Assembly (NCBI GenBank): GCA_045562555.1
Contig: JBJKVO010000001.1
Location: 124,001 to 188,000 of the forward strand
Length of the DNA stretch: 64,000 bases
Direction of reading: 5' to 3'
Source of the DNA: UBA2588 sp002339805
GTDB taxonomy: Bacteria > Chloroflexota > Dehalococcoidia > Lucifugimonadales > UBA3495
Shown here: positions 45,222 to 53,205 of the stretch, piece after piece
How positions within the stretch are numbered: position 1 is the first letter of the stretch
Layout of the letters: every line of letters starts with the position of its first letter
Made by a program: the position numbers and the translations under genes
The notes under the pieces: model-generated
The model's database searches: none
What the model was told of the DNA's origin: nothing
The model's input: only the letters and a program-made list of their open reading frames with translations

Positions 45222-45945
45222 TGGAACCTCCATGAATTAATGTGCCTTCTTTAATGCCACTTATTATATTATTCATACTGGCTTTTTTAAATATGTCAAA
45301 AACAATTATGGGCAAGTTGTTATCCATGCATAGTGTTAACGCCGTAGAATCCATAACCTGAAGCCTATCGTTCAATGCCTTCATATAGGATAGTTCTTCG
45401 TGTTTCTTAGCATTTGGGTTATTCTTAGGATCAGAGTCATATACTCCATCTACTCCGTTTTTTGCCATTAGAAGAACATCAGCCCCGATTTCTAATGCTC
45501 TAAGGGATGCTGCTGTATCAGTGGTCATATATGGATTTCCTGTACCGGCGCAAAATAGGACAACTCGTTTCTTATCCAAGTGCCTTATGGCTCTTCTTCG
45601 AATGTAGGGTTCAGAGACTGTTTGGATATGTATGGCACTTTGAGTTCGAGTGGTAACCCCGTTTTTTTCTAAAGAATCTTGCACGGCTAAACCATTTATG
45701 ACTGTTGCTAACATCCCTGAATAGTCGGCTGTGGCCCTGTCCATACCTCGCTGTTCGGCATCTTCACCACGCCAAATATTTCCTCCGCCTATCACGATTC
45801 CGAGTTGTATCCCTAAATTACATGCTTGCTTGATTTCTTTAGCTAGGTAATCCACAGTGGTTGAGTCTATCGCTTCGCTTGAACTTCCTCTAAGGGACTC
45901 ACCACTAAGTTTTAATAGAATTCTCTTAAATGGTGGATTGTTCAT
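45211..45945 (-). CDS. pyrH: UMP kinase
   Basis: Hexameric bacterial UMP kinase (244 residues) of the amino-acid kinase fold: LLKLSGESLRG at the N-terminus, IGGGNIWRG, DRATADYSGMLATVINGLA and ALTLCMDNNLPIIVFD. Conserved position between tsf and frr. Confidence 0.96.
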   Translation of the reverse strand: MNNPPFKRILLKLSGESLRGSSSEAIDSTTVDYLAKEIKQACNLGIQLGIVIGGGNIWRGEDAEQRGMDRATADYSGMLATVINGLAVQDSLEKNGVTTRTQSAIHIQTVSEPYIRRRAIRHLDKKRVVLFCAGTGNPYMTTDTAASLRALEIGADVLLMAKNGVDGVYDSDPKNNPNAKKHEELSYMKALNDRLQVMDSTALTLCMDNNLPIIVFDIFKKASMNNIISGIKEGTLIHGGSNGK

Positions 45946-45952
45946 AAGTGTT

Positions 45953-46453
45953 CTATTCGCCTAAGCCCAGCCTAGAAAATCTAACTACTCTAATGTTCTC
46001 CCCTACTTTCGCGGCTAGCTCCTGGATGAGATCTTGGATGGATTTTGAACTATCTTTAATATAAGGTTGTTCTAGGAGAACAACTTGGGCATCTGGGTTG
46101 TCATCATCAGAATTTTTATCATCTATAGATACATATTTAGGAGCCATTGCGGCTACTTGCATGGCAATTTCATGTGCTAATTCTTGGAAATCTTCTGTTC
46201 GGGCCACAAAATCTGTTTCGCATCCCAATTCTATCAGTGCTCCGACCCTTCCCCCAGTGTGTATATAAGATTCGATTAACCCTTGACTTGTTTCTCGATC
46301 GGCTCGTTTGGCTGCTTGGGCGAAGCCTTTTTCTCTAAGGTAGGCCATGGCTTTATCGGGATCTCCATCGTTTTTCTGCAATGCTTCTTTGCATTCCATG
46401 ATTCCTGCGCCTGTGAGCTCTCTTAGTTGTCGTATTTGATCTACGGTAACCAC
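45953..46453 (-). CDS. tsf: Elongation factor Ts, short form
   Basis: Nucleotide exchange factor for EF-Tu (166 residues; E. coli has 283). The N-terminal UBA-like domain (IRQLRELTGAGIMECKEAL) and one core subdomain (GALIELGCETDFVARTEDF, the TDFV contact) are present, ending with GENIRVVRFSRL. The second core subdomain is absent, replaced by a short acidic loop (DDKNSDDDN). Short EF-Ts forms occur in other phyla too. GTG start with AGGAG eight bases upstream. Confidence 0.94.
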   Translation of the reverse strand: MVTVDQIRQLRELTGAGIMECKEALQKNDGDPDKAMAYLREKGFAQAAKRADRETSQGLIESYIHTGGRVGALIELGCETDFVARTEDFQELAHEIAMQVAAMAPKYVSIDDKNSDDDNPDAQVVLLEQPYIKDSSKSIQDLIQELAAKVGENIRVVRFSRLGLGE

Positions 46454-46475
46454 TGGTTTGACTCCTAGATTTTAA

Positions 46476-47507
46476 TTATTCTTCTGAGGTTGATGAAGTG
46501 TTGGCTTCGTCACTTTCGGGCTGTGCTGCAACTTCCGCAACAGGAGCTTGTTCAGGTGCTGCAACTTCCGCAACAGGAGCTTGCTCAGGTGCTGCAACTT
46601 CCGCAACAGGAGCTTGCTCAGGTGCTGCAACTTCCGCAACGGGAGCTTGCTCAGGTGCTGCAACTTCCGCAACGGGAGCTTGCTCTGGGGTGCCAGTTGC
46701 AGGGTTGTCGTCTGTATTGAACTCAAAGTCTTCTTCGGAGATGGAATCAGTAGCCAGATTACTATTAAGAATGTTGGTTCCTGCAATTACTGCATCTGCC
46801 ATCTTTGATGTTATTAATTTTATCGCTCTTACTGCATCATCATTACCAGGGACTATATGCTGAACTTTGTTAGGGTCGCAGTCAGTATCAACTATTGCAA
46901 ATATCTTAACACCCAGTTTTTGAGCTTCAGCTATGCATATATCCTCTTTCCCTATGTCGACTACGAATAATGCATCAGGAATCTTATCCATGGTTCCTAT
47001 GCCTTCAAAGTATTTTTCCAGTTTAGCAAGTTTTTCCCCGAGTTTTGTACCTTCTTTTTTTGTTAGCAGGTCGAAGTATCCTTGTTCTTTCTTTTCTTGT
47101 AAGTCCAACATATACCTAACTCTGGATCTAATGGTGGTGAAGTTTGTAAGTGTTCCACCGAGCCAACGTTGGTTTACGTACCACATACCGCAACGTTCTG
47201 CTTCTACCTGTATAACTTCTTGTGCTTGTTTTTTTGTTCCAACGAAGAGTACTTTACCTCCGTTTGCAACTAATTCTGTAAGTTCTTGAGCGGCATCATT
47301 AATCATGCCAAGAGTTTGTTGCAGATCGACTATATGAATCCCATTCCTCTGAGTGAATATATATCTCTTCATTTGAGGATTCCATCGTTTCGTCTGATGT
47401 CCAAAATGAACACCAGCTTCAAGAAGATTTTTCATGGATATAGGAGCGTTAGGCTCTCTAGTTTCGGTTACATTTTCTTGTTTAGGTAGCTCTGAAGACT
47501 GTACCAT
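46476..47507 (-). CDS. rpsB: 30S ribosomal protein S2 with repeat tail
   Basis: 343 residues. The S2 core (MKNLLEAGVHFGHQTKRWNP, key residues near 25-44, through IAGTNIL at 246) is normal. A C-terminal tail of about 95 residues contains five identical 11-residue repeats PEQAPVAEVAA (274-328) and an acidic Ser/Thr end. About 20 residues also precede the usual N-terminus. It is the first gene of the long leftward run to proS. Confidence 0.96.
   Translation of the reverse strand: MVQSSELPKQENVTETREPNAPISMKNLLEAGVHFGHQTKRWNPQMKRYIFTQRNGIHIVDLQQTLGMINDAAQELTELVANGGKVLFVGTKKQAQEVIQVEAERCGMWYVNQRWLGGTLTNFTTIRSRVRYMLDLQEKKEQGYFDLLTKKEGTKLGEKLAKLEKYFEGIGTMDKIPDALFVVDIGKEDICIAEAQKLGVKIFAIVDTDCDPNKVQHIVPGNDDAVRAIKLITSKMADAVIAGTNILNSNLATDSISEEDFEFNTDDNPATGTPEQAPVAEVAAPEQAPVAEVAAPEQAPVAEVAAPEQAPVAEVAAPEQAPVAEVAAQPESDEANTSSTSEE
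46525..46689 (-). repeat. Five 33-bp tandem repeats in rpsB
   Basis: Five in-frame copies of a 33-bp unit at 46525-46557, 46558-46590, 46591-46623, 46624-46656 and 46657-46689. Copies differ at only a few positions (for example CAACAGG versus CAACGGG), so the array expanded recently or is kept uniform. Confidence 0.95.
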
Positions 47508-47542
47508 TTGACCTGCCTTAGTTTATTTTTGTGGTTTTCATG

Positions 47543-47611
47543 TGCGAGTTGTTAGTATAAACAACGGATTCTTAACTCGCAGATTATATCATACCGCTAT
47601 TTAAATACCAA
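47543..47611 (-). promoter_or_regulatory. rpsB operon promoter and nested inverted repeats at the start site
   Basis: On the minus strand TTGGTA (47606-47611) and a perfect TATAAT (47583-47588) are 17 bp apart, predicting a start near 47576. Around it lies an 8-bp inverted repeat TGCGAGTT/AACTCGCA (47543-47550 and 47574-47581), and inside it a 6-bp repeat GTTGTT/AACAAC (47548-47553 and 47560-47565) that overlaps one outer arm. These could be an operator or a leader structure controlling S2 synthesis. Confidence 0.6.
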
Positions 47612-47631
47612 ACCAAGAGTAGCTAATATTG

Positions 47632-48093
47632 TTATACTAATTGCGTTACAGTCGTTAATAAAAGGATTAATCCTCCGAGCAGGCCTGCTCCAATATCATC
47701 TGCAACTATTCCAGTGCCCCCGTGTAATTTTTCGAGAAGATTAATCGGAGGGATTTTAGTTACATCTAATATTCTGAATAGTATAAAAGCGAGTGCAAAC
47801 CACAATATTTGGGTAGTATCAGTGATAAAAAGGCAAGTAATCCACATGCCTACAACTTCATCCAATACTATATGTTTAGGATCTGATGTATTGTTTGGGA
47901 TAATAATGTTGCTAGCGAGCACGGTTATCACGGTGGTTAATGCTATTAAGAACAGTAATACAGTGAATGAAACATAATTCACTAAGAGGTAATATGCGAT
48001 AACGGCAAATAGACTACCCCATGTACCAGACGCAAATGGTATGAATCCGATCCCAAAAACAGAAGTACAAATGAATGAAAGTTTGGTTTTCAA
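47632..48093 (-). CDS. pgpA: Phosphatidylglycerophosphatase A
   Basis: Membrane phosphatase producing phosphatidylglycerol (153 residues, about four transmembrane helices). Family motifs: GFIPFASGTWGSL near the N-terminus, VLDEVVGMW in the middle and GIVADDIGAGLLGG at the end. TTG start overlapping the nfo stop. Confidence 0.9.
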   Translation of the reverse strand: MKTKLSFICTSVFGIGFIPFASGTWGSLFAVIAYYLLVNYVSFTVLLFLIALTTVITVLASNIIIPNNTSDPKHIVLDEVVGMWITCLFITDTTQILWFALAFILFRILDVTKIPPINLLEKLHGGTGIVADDIGAGLLGGLILLLTTVTQLV

Positions 48094-48953
48094 GAGAGTG
48101 GCTCTTTAGTGACTTCGTGGTGTAGTGTTTTAAGATCCATAATACTTTTATCATCGGGTCCGTTGCCAGAATATCCAGGTACTTCTAAAATGAATGGTAT
48201 ATTCGTATCTGTAAGGCAATTCATAAAATTTTTGAACCCAATATTGCCGATATAACCTTGTCCTATATTTTCGTGTCTGTCTAAATGAGACCCTAGTTGG
48301 CTTTTAGAGTCGTTAGCATGGACTAAGTGAAGTTTTTCTAAACCAATTTCGGAATCTATTAAGGATATAATTTCATAGCAGGTTTTGTAATCACGGATAT
48401 CGTAGCCGTAGGCAAACGCATGTTGGGTATCTAAGCATATTCCGACTCTGTCGCTCTCAATATTTTTTATTACATTAATTATTTGATTAAAATCCCCGCA
48501 CATTTGGGTTCCAGATCCAGACATGTTTTCCAAGGAAATTTTCGTGGTTTTGGATGTTTGATTAAGTATCGATGACAGGGATGTTTCTAATATTTTCTGT
48601 CCAGATTCTTGCCCTAATCCTTTATGATTTCCAGGATGTAATACGACACTAGAAGCTCCGATAGTATCTGAGATATCTAAGAATTCGATCATAGCTCTAG
48701 CACTTTTGTTTAAATGAGCTTCATCTCCTGTAGCCAGGTTAAGTAAGTATATTGCATGAAGATGCACAGATGAAATACTTGAATTGGAGAATATTTCTTT
48801 GAATTGGATAACTTGTTCCTGAGTCAAAGCTTTTGTTGACCAACTGTGTGGTGCAGATGGGAATATTTGAATGGACTCACAGCCCAATTCCATTCCTCTC
48901 TCTATTCCTCTAAAATATCCACCACTAGCAGATACGTGAGCACCCATTAACAT
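48090..48953 (-). CDS. nfo: Endonuclease IV
   Basis: Zinc-dependent AP endonuclease of base-excision repair (287 residues from ATG 48953). The start GAHVSASGGYFRGIERG is canonical, and zinc ligands are seen in VHLHAIYLLN, VLHPGNH, ENMSGSG, CLDTQHAFA, LVHANDSKSQLGSHLDRHENIG. The frame is open to 49016, but that would run into the divergent gene; ATG 48953 or 48947 is the likely start. The stop overlaps pgpA. Confidence 0.93.
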   Translation of the reverse strand: MLMGAHVSASGGYFRGIERGMELGCESIQIFPSAPHSWSTKALTQEQVIQFKEIFSNSSISSVHLHAIYLLNLATGDEAHLNKSARAMIEFLDISDTIGASSVVLHPGNHKGLGQESGQKILETSLSSILNQTSKTTKISLENMSGSGTQMCGDFNQIINVIKNIESDRVGICLDTQHAFAYGYDIRDYKTCYEIISLIDSEIGLEKLHLVHANDSKSQLGSHLDRHENIGQGYIGNIGFKNFMNCLTDTNIPFILEVPGYSGNGPDDKSIMDLKTLHHEVTKEPLS

Positions 48954-48954
48954 A

Positions 48955-48988
48955 ATAATATCCAAATTGTTATACTTTTGGATATTAT
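48955..48988. promoter_or_regulatory. Inverted repeat in the nfo / alcohol dehydrogenase divergent gap
   Basis: Perfect 12-bp arms ATAATATCCAAA (48955-48966) and TTTGGATATTAT (48977-48988) with a 10-nt centre. On the minus strand a perfect TATAAT (48984-48989) overlaps the right arm, and on the plus strand TATACT (48971-48976) lies in the centre. A shared operator for both genes is plausible. Confidence 0.5.
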
Positions 48989-49003
48989 ACATAAGGTTTG
49001 GCA

Positions 49004-50035
49004 ATGAAAGCGGCATTGTTTAACAAATATTCAACAGAGCTAAAAATATTTAATAAAAATGTTCCAGAGATAAAAGACAAGGAAGTTTTGGTACGTGTAT
49101 CCTATTCTTCGTTTTGTGGACATGACTTGGCTATTATTAGCGGGATGCTTAAAAGAAATGTGTCTGATGAGGTTGTGCTTGGCCACGAAGTGTCTGGAAT
49201 CGTTGAAGCAGTAGGCCGTAAAGTTGTAGATTACTTGCCCGGAGATCGGGTTGTGTCATTATTGACTAATTCTTGCGGAGAATGTGATAGATGTGTTCTA
49301 GATCAATCCCACCGATGCCGATCCGGCCAAGGTATAGGGCATGGACGTGATGGTGGTTTTGCTGAATATATATCGGTGTCCCAGAACTCATTATTTAAAA
49401 TTCAAGACGATACAGGCCTTAAAGAAGCATGTATGCTAGCCTGTCCTATCGGAGTTATTGAAGACGCATTCGTGAAGTATCAAGGCCAATTTAAGACAGC
49501 GGTAGTATCTGGAGCCACAGGTGGATTAGGTGTGTACGGATTACAAAAATGCGCGAGAATGTTCGAAAGAGTTATAGCTTTGACAACACATGTGTCAGCT
49601 GAATCGTTTTTATTACAACTTGGAGCTAACGATGTAGTAACCTATGATCCATCTGAAGAATTTAAATTCAAAGAGATTGTTCTGGCTCTTACAGAGGATG
49701 AAGGGGCAGATTTATTTATTGACCCAGTAGGGTCGATACAATTTAGCGAATCCGTAGCTTGTGTATCACAGTATGGATATATTATGCTGCTCGGAGATAT
49801 CCATGGGGTGCCTTTAAATATACACGTTGGAGATATGCTGTTTAAAGATTTACAGATAATATGTTCTACTGGTACTAGTAGGAGAGGTATCGCTTTGGCT
49901 GAACGAATGATGCTTGCGGGAGAGATCAAACCGGTTATTTCCAAAATTATTGAGTTAAAAGACCTGGAAAATATAATGACTATTATCCAAGAATCTCCTC
50001 CTGTAGGGAGAATCTTGGTAGATATGACTCTGTAG
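49004..50035 (+). CDS. Zinc-dependent alcohol dehydrogenase family protein
   Basis: Medium-chain dehydrogenase/reductase (343 residues). Catalytic zinc ligands in SSFCGHDL and GHEVSGIVEAVG, structural zinc Cys in CGECDRCVLDQSHRC, then a Rossmann fold (SGATGGLGVYGLQ). The glycine pattern ATGGLG is closer to quinone-reductase-like members. The frame starts at TTG 48998, but ATG 49004 with AAGG seven bases upstream and the MKAALF beginning is preferred. Substrate unknown. A cupin gene follows. Confidence 0.9.
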   Translation: MKAALFNKYSTELKIFNKNVPEIKDKEVLVRVSYSSFCGHDLAIISGMLKRNVSDEVVLGHEVSGIVEAVGRKVVDYLPGDRVVSLLTNSCGECDRCVLDQSHRCRSGQGIGHGRDGGFAEYISVSQNSLFKIQDDTGLKEACMLACPIGVIEDAFVKYQGQFKTAVVSGATGGLGVYGLQKCARMFERVIALTTHVSAESFLLQLGANDVVTYDPSEEFKFKEIVLALTEDEGADLFIDPVGSIQFSESVACVSQYGYIMLLGDIHGVPLNIHVGDMLFKDLQIICSTGTSRRGIALAERMMLAGEIKPVISKIIELKDLENIMTIIQESPPVGRILVDMTL

Positions 50036-50058
50036 AAAACAATTGATAGGAGAAAATC

Positions 50059-50454
50059 ATGAGTAATAAACCCGACGGAACAATACCCTATGTTATTCAA
50101 GGTGCGGCTGAAGCTAGCTTGACTTCTCAGACACCTGGGATGATACGAAGGCCAGGCGTGACCAAAGATAGTACAGGATCGTCTAAAATTTGGCTTGGAT
50201 TAGTAACAGCTGCTCCAAACGAGAAAGGCCCTCCTCATCATCATGGAGAAGCAGAAACAGCCGCATATATTTTGAGCGGACATGTTAGGGTGTATTTTGG
50301 AGAAAATTTTGAAGAGTTTGTAGAGGCTGGGCCAGGAGATTTTCTTTTTGTTCCTGCTCATACTCCACATATAGAGGCTAATCCCTATGATGTTCCTCAA
50401 GAAGCTGTATTAGCTAGATCCCCTGATAACATAGTTGTTAATTTAGAAGATTAA
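50059..50454 (+). CDS. Cupin-domain protein
   Basis: 131-residue single cupin. Metal motif 1 is PPHHHGEAETAAYILSG (His-His-His...Glu) and motif 2 is PGDFLFVPAHTPH. All four usual metal ligands are present, so it is probably a metal-dependent small-molecule isomerase, dioxygenase or binding protein. GGAGAA ribosome-binding site; 23 bp after the alcohol dehydrogenase. Its stop overlaps that of convergent secF. Confidence 0.9.
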   Translation: MSNKPDGTIPYVIQGAAEASLTSQTPGMIRRPGVTKDSTGSSKIWLGLVTAAPNEKGPPHHHGEAETAAYILSGHVRVYFGENFEEFVEAGPGDFLFVPAHTPHIEANPYDVPQEAVLARSPDNIVVNLED

Positions 50455-51380
50455 GAACTTCTCCGTCTTCGCCGATTATCCCAAAATATTAAGAATTGAC
50501 TCGCTACAAATATGGAGCTGTAGGTACCTACGGCAACTCCTATAGCAACCACAATTAGTAATTCACGGATGCTGTTTCCGCCAATAAGTAGCATCGCAAG
50601 AATGACAACAAGGGTGGTGAAACTAGTGTTTACTGATCTTCCAATGCTTTCGCAAATGCTAAGATTGACGTTAGATGCGAGTTGTGCGTTTGGATATTTG
50701 AGACTGTTTTCTCTTATTCTGTCAAAGACAACAATAGTATCATTAACACTGTAACCTACCACGGTTAGAAGTCCAATTATAAACATCGAATTCACTTCAA
50801 TGTTTAGTGTTCGTCCTAATATGGAAAATATACCTAGAACAATAATCAGATCATGCACTAGAGCTAGTATTGCGCTAAAACCGAATCTATGAGCGTTTGG
50901 AGCTTTTCTGAACGCGTACCATATGTATGCAAGGATGAATATTGAAGCCACTCCTAAAGCTAGCATGGTGTTTCTTATAGTTTCTTTAGCAATGATTGGT
51001 GACACCGTGTCCACATCCATGCTAATTACAGGAGATATTTTTTCAGATAACGCGGATTCGAGACGTTCTCTTTCGGACACTCCGTTATCAAGCTCTTGTG
51101 ATAGTACCTTGGTTCTTATCAAGTAATCTTGGTCGTTAATTCTCTGTATGAGGACTGCAGTGTGCCCGTTTTCGGCCATCACTGTTGAAATACGGGAGTC
51201 ATTGGTTCTTTCTGCAAATCTAACTGACATAACAGTTCCGCTAGTAAAGTCGATACCAGGTCTGAGACCAGAATCAAAAGTGGACCATCCTGGAGGTATT
51301 ACTAAAGATACAAGGCCAGGAGTTATTAGTATTAGAGATATTATTAAATACCAGAATCTTTTTCCAACTATATCAATCAT
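50451..51380 (-). CDS. secF: Protein translocase subunit SecF
   Basis: Proton-driven Sec accessory subunit (309 residues, six transmembrane helices). The first periplasmic domain starts with PGIDFTSGTVMSVRF; the family motif YSVNDTIVVFDRIRE and NTSFTTLVV follow. Separate secD and secF genes, secD upstream. Confidence 0.95.
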   Translation of the reverse strand: MIDIVGKRFWYLIISLILITPGLVSLVIPPGWSTFDSGLRPGIDFTSGTVMSVRFAERTNDSRISTVMAENGHTAVLIQRINDQDYLIRTKVLSQELDNGVSERERLESALSEKISPVISMDVDTVSPIIAKETIRNTMLALGVASIFILAYIWYAFRKAPNAHRFGFSAILALVHDLIIVLGIFSILGRTLNIEVNSMFIIGLLTVVGYSVNDTIVVFDRIRENSLKYPNAQLASNVNLSICESIGRSVNTSFTTLVVILAMLLIGGNSIRELLIVVAIGVAVGTYSSIFVASQFLIFWDNRRRRRSS

Positions 51381-51420
51381 TCTTAATTAATTACCTTTTG
51401 TTTTAATGAGCTATTCTTGT

Positions 51421-53202
51421 CTAAGAATTTGCTTTACGTATTTTTTCTGGAGTGAATAGGAATTTTTTACTTGATAGTCCAAGCGCTGCTAGTATTTGTA
51501 GAAGATTATGGCTTACTATGACAGCAGTAAACATGCTTACTGCCACCCCTATAAGCAAGCTTAGCGCGAACCCATTTATTAACCCACCTCCTAGTCGGTT
51601 ACCAAAGAATAACAACACTCCGCATGTGATTAGAGTTGATACATTACCATCTCGAATAGCAGGCCAAGCTCTGTTAAAGCCAACTTCAATAGCGGAAGTT
51701 ACAGTCCTGCCGAGGCGGATTTCTTCTTTCATGCGTTCGAATATTAAGATATTAGAGTCTACTGCCAGTCCAATAGATAGGATTAATCCTCCTATATGAG
51801 GTAAGGTGAGAGTGATAGGTATAATTTTGAATAATGCTAATACCAGGAGGGTGTAGAATATTAGTGCCAACCCAGCCACGATGCCACCAACTCTGTAGTA
51901 TGCAATCATGAATACTAATACTAATGACAGCCCCACAATTCCTGCTAATAAGCTGCGCTGAAGAGATTCTTCACCTAATAGCGCGTCGACGGAACTTTCT
52001 TGGATCAGGTTCAAAGGGATCGGCAATCTGCCGGAGTCCAATTGTATTGAAATGGTCTGAGCTTCTATTCGTGAGAAGTTTCCAGTAATCTCACTCCTGC
52101 CATCTCTTATCCATGCCCTTGATATTGGCGCAATAAGTTCTTCGCCATCTAATATAATTGCGATTCGTTTACCATTATTTCCAACAATTCTTTGGGTAAG
52201 GTTGGAAAATATTTCGGACCCTGTATCGTTGAATCTTATATTCACTCCCCATTCCCCAGTTTGGCTATTGGTTGAAGCATATGCTTCGGCTAGATCATCG
52301 CCAGTAAGGCCAATATCAGAATCTGAGTATTCTAGACAAGACAAGTCTGTACAGGTTCGTTCTTTAAACTCCAATAGAGCAGTTTTTCCAATGAGTTTTT
52401 TTGCACCTTCAACTCCTCCGATACTTTGTATGGATGCCAGTTCTCCATATTTGTCTTCCAATGCTGTTTGGAGTCCATCAACCATCTCTTGAGTCAAAGA
52501 TGCGGATTTGAGGAGATAAGTATTTGGAGAGGATAATTCTATTGATGGTCTAGATCTAACGAAAAGTGTGCTTATGAAAGTATCCAGTTGCGATATTTCT
52601 AGATCCTGCGGTTCTTTGAAGCTGAAAGTAGTTCGAGAACCTCCTATACCTGGAAGTTGTACCAGAATGCGATCATCTCCATATTGCTGAACTATTGGTT
52701 CATCTGTGCCGTATAAGTTGACCCTGCGGAGCACAGTGTCTACAGCACCTGTCATTTGAGCTTCAGTAGGTTTTGGTACGTCTTTCATGTCTAATTCAAT
52801 TTCAGTGTTTATGAGGAGTCCTTGTTCTTTGATATTCATAACCGCTGCTTTGATATCTTCACTTAAATTGACAGTTTTTATGTAAAACTCTGTGTTTTCT
52901 TCATTGCTGAGCACTTCGATGATTTCGGCTTTTGACTGTTCGATTAGTTGGGCTACCACTTCTGGTTTGACTGCAGTTGTGGTTTTGATATAAATGGTGG
53001 TTCCATAATCTGCTTGATATACTAAATGAGCTCCTCCTTCGAGGTCCAAGCCCAATTTCAGTCCTAATACGTTTTCTGAACCACGTTGTAATGTGGGCAA
53101 AAACCTACCTTCGATGTTTATGTTTTGGAAGCTGAGTGCCATGGTTGCTAGTATTAATAGTGTCACTATGATGATACTTACTCTAATTAAACGGGTTTTC
53201 AT
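51421..53202 (-). CDS. secD: Protein translocase subunit SecD
   Basis: Partner of SecF (593 residues, six transmembrane helices and a large periplasmic P1 domain). Motifs: GLDLEGGAHLVYQADYG near residue 52, LRRVNLYGTDEP, and the C-terminal GLAVDSNILIFERMKEE. P1 contains about 250 residues, normal. Confidence 0.95.
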   Translation of the reverse strand: MKTRLIRVSIIIVTLLILATMALSFQNINIEGRFLPTLQRGSENVLGLKLGLDLEGGAHLVYQADYGTTIYIKTTTAVKPEVVAQLIEQSKAEIIEVLSNEENTEFYIKTVNLSEDIKAAVMNIKEQGLLINTEIELDMKDVPKPTEAQMTGAVDTVLRRVNLYGTDEPIVQQYGDDRILVQLPGIGGSRTTFSFKEPQDLEISQLDTFISTLFVRSRPSIELSSPNTYLLKSASLTQEMVDGLQTALEDKYGELASIQSIGGVEGAKKLIGKTALLEFKERTCTDLSCLEYSDSDIGLTGDDLAEAYASTNSQTGEWGVNIRFNDTGSEIFSNLTQRIVGNNGKRIAIILDGEELIAPISRAWIRDGRSEITGNFSRIEAQTISIQLDSGRLPIPLNLIQESSVDALLGEESLQRSLLAGIVGLSLVLVFMIAYYRVGGIVAGLALIFYTLLVLALFKIIPITLTLPHIGGLILSIGLAVDSNILIFERMKEEIRLGRTVTSAIEVGFNRAWPAIRDGNVSTLITCGVLLFFGNRLGGGLINGFALSLLIGVAVSMFTAVIVSHNLLQILAALGLSSKKFLFTPEKIRKANS

Positions 53203-53205
53203 TGT

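Noticed and set aside
45953..46453. Truncated or frameshifted tsf
   Set aside because: The frame runs cleanly to the conserved C-terminal GENIRVVRF segment; short EF-Ts proteins are known in several phyla.
46498..46863. Open frames on the plus strand across the rpsB repeat array, giving Ala/Thr/Gly-rich or Leu/Gln-rich repeat proteins
   Set aside because: They arise from the 33-bp repeat read antisense; rpsB on the minus strand is certain and the antisense frames have no ribosome-binding site or family match.
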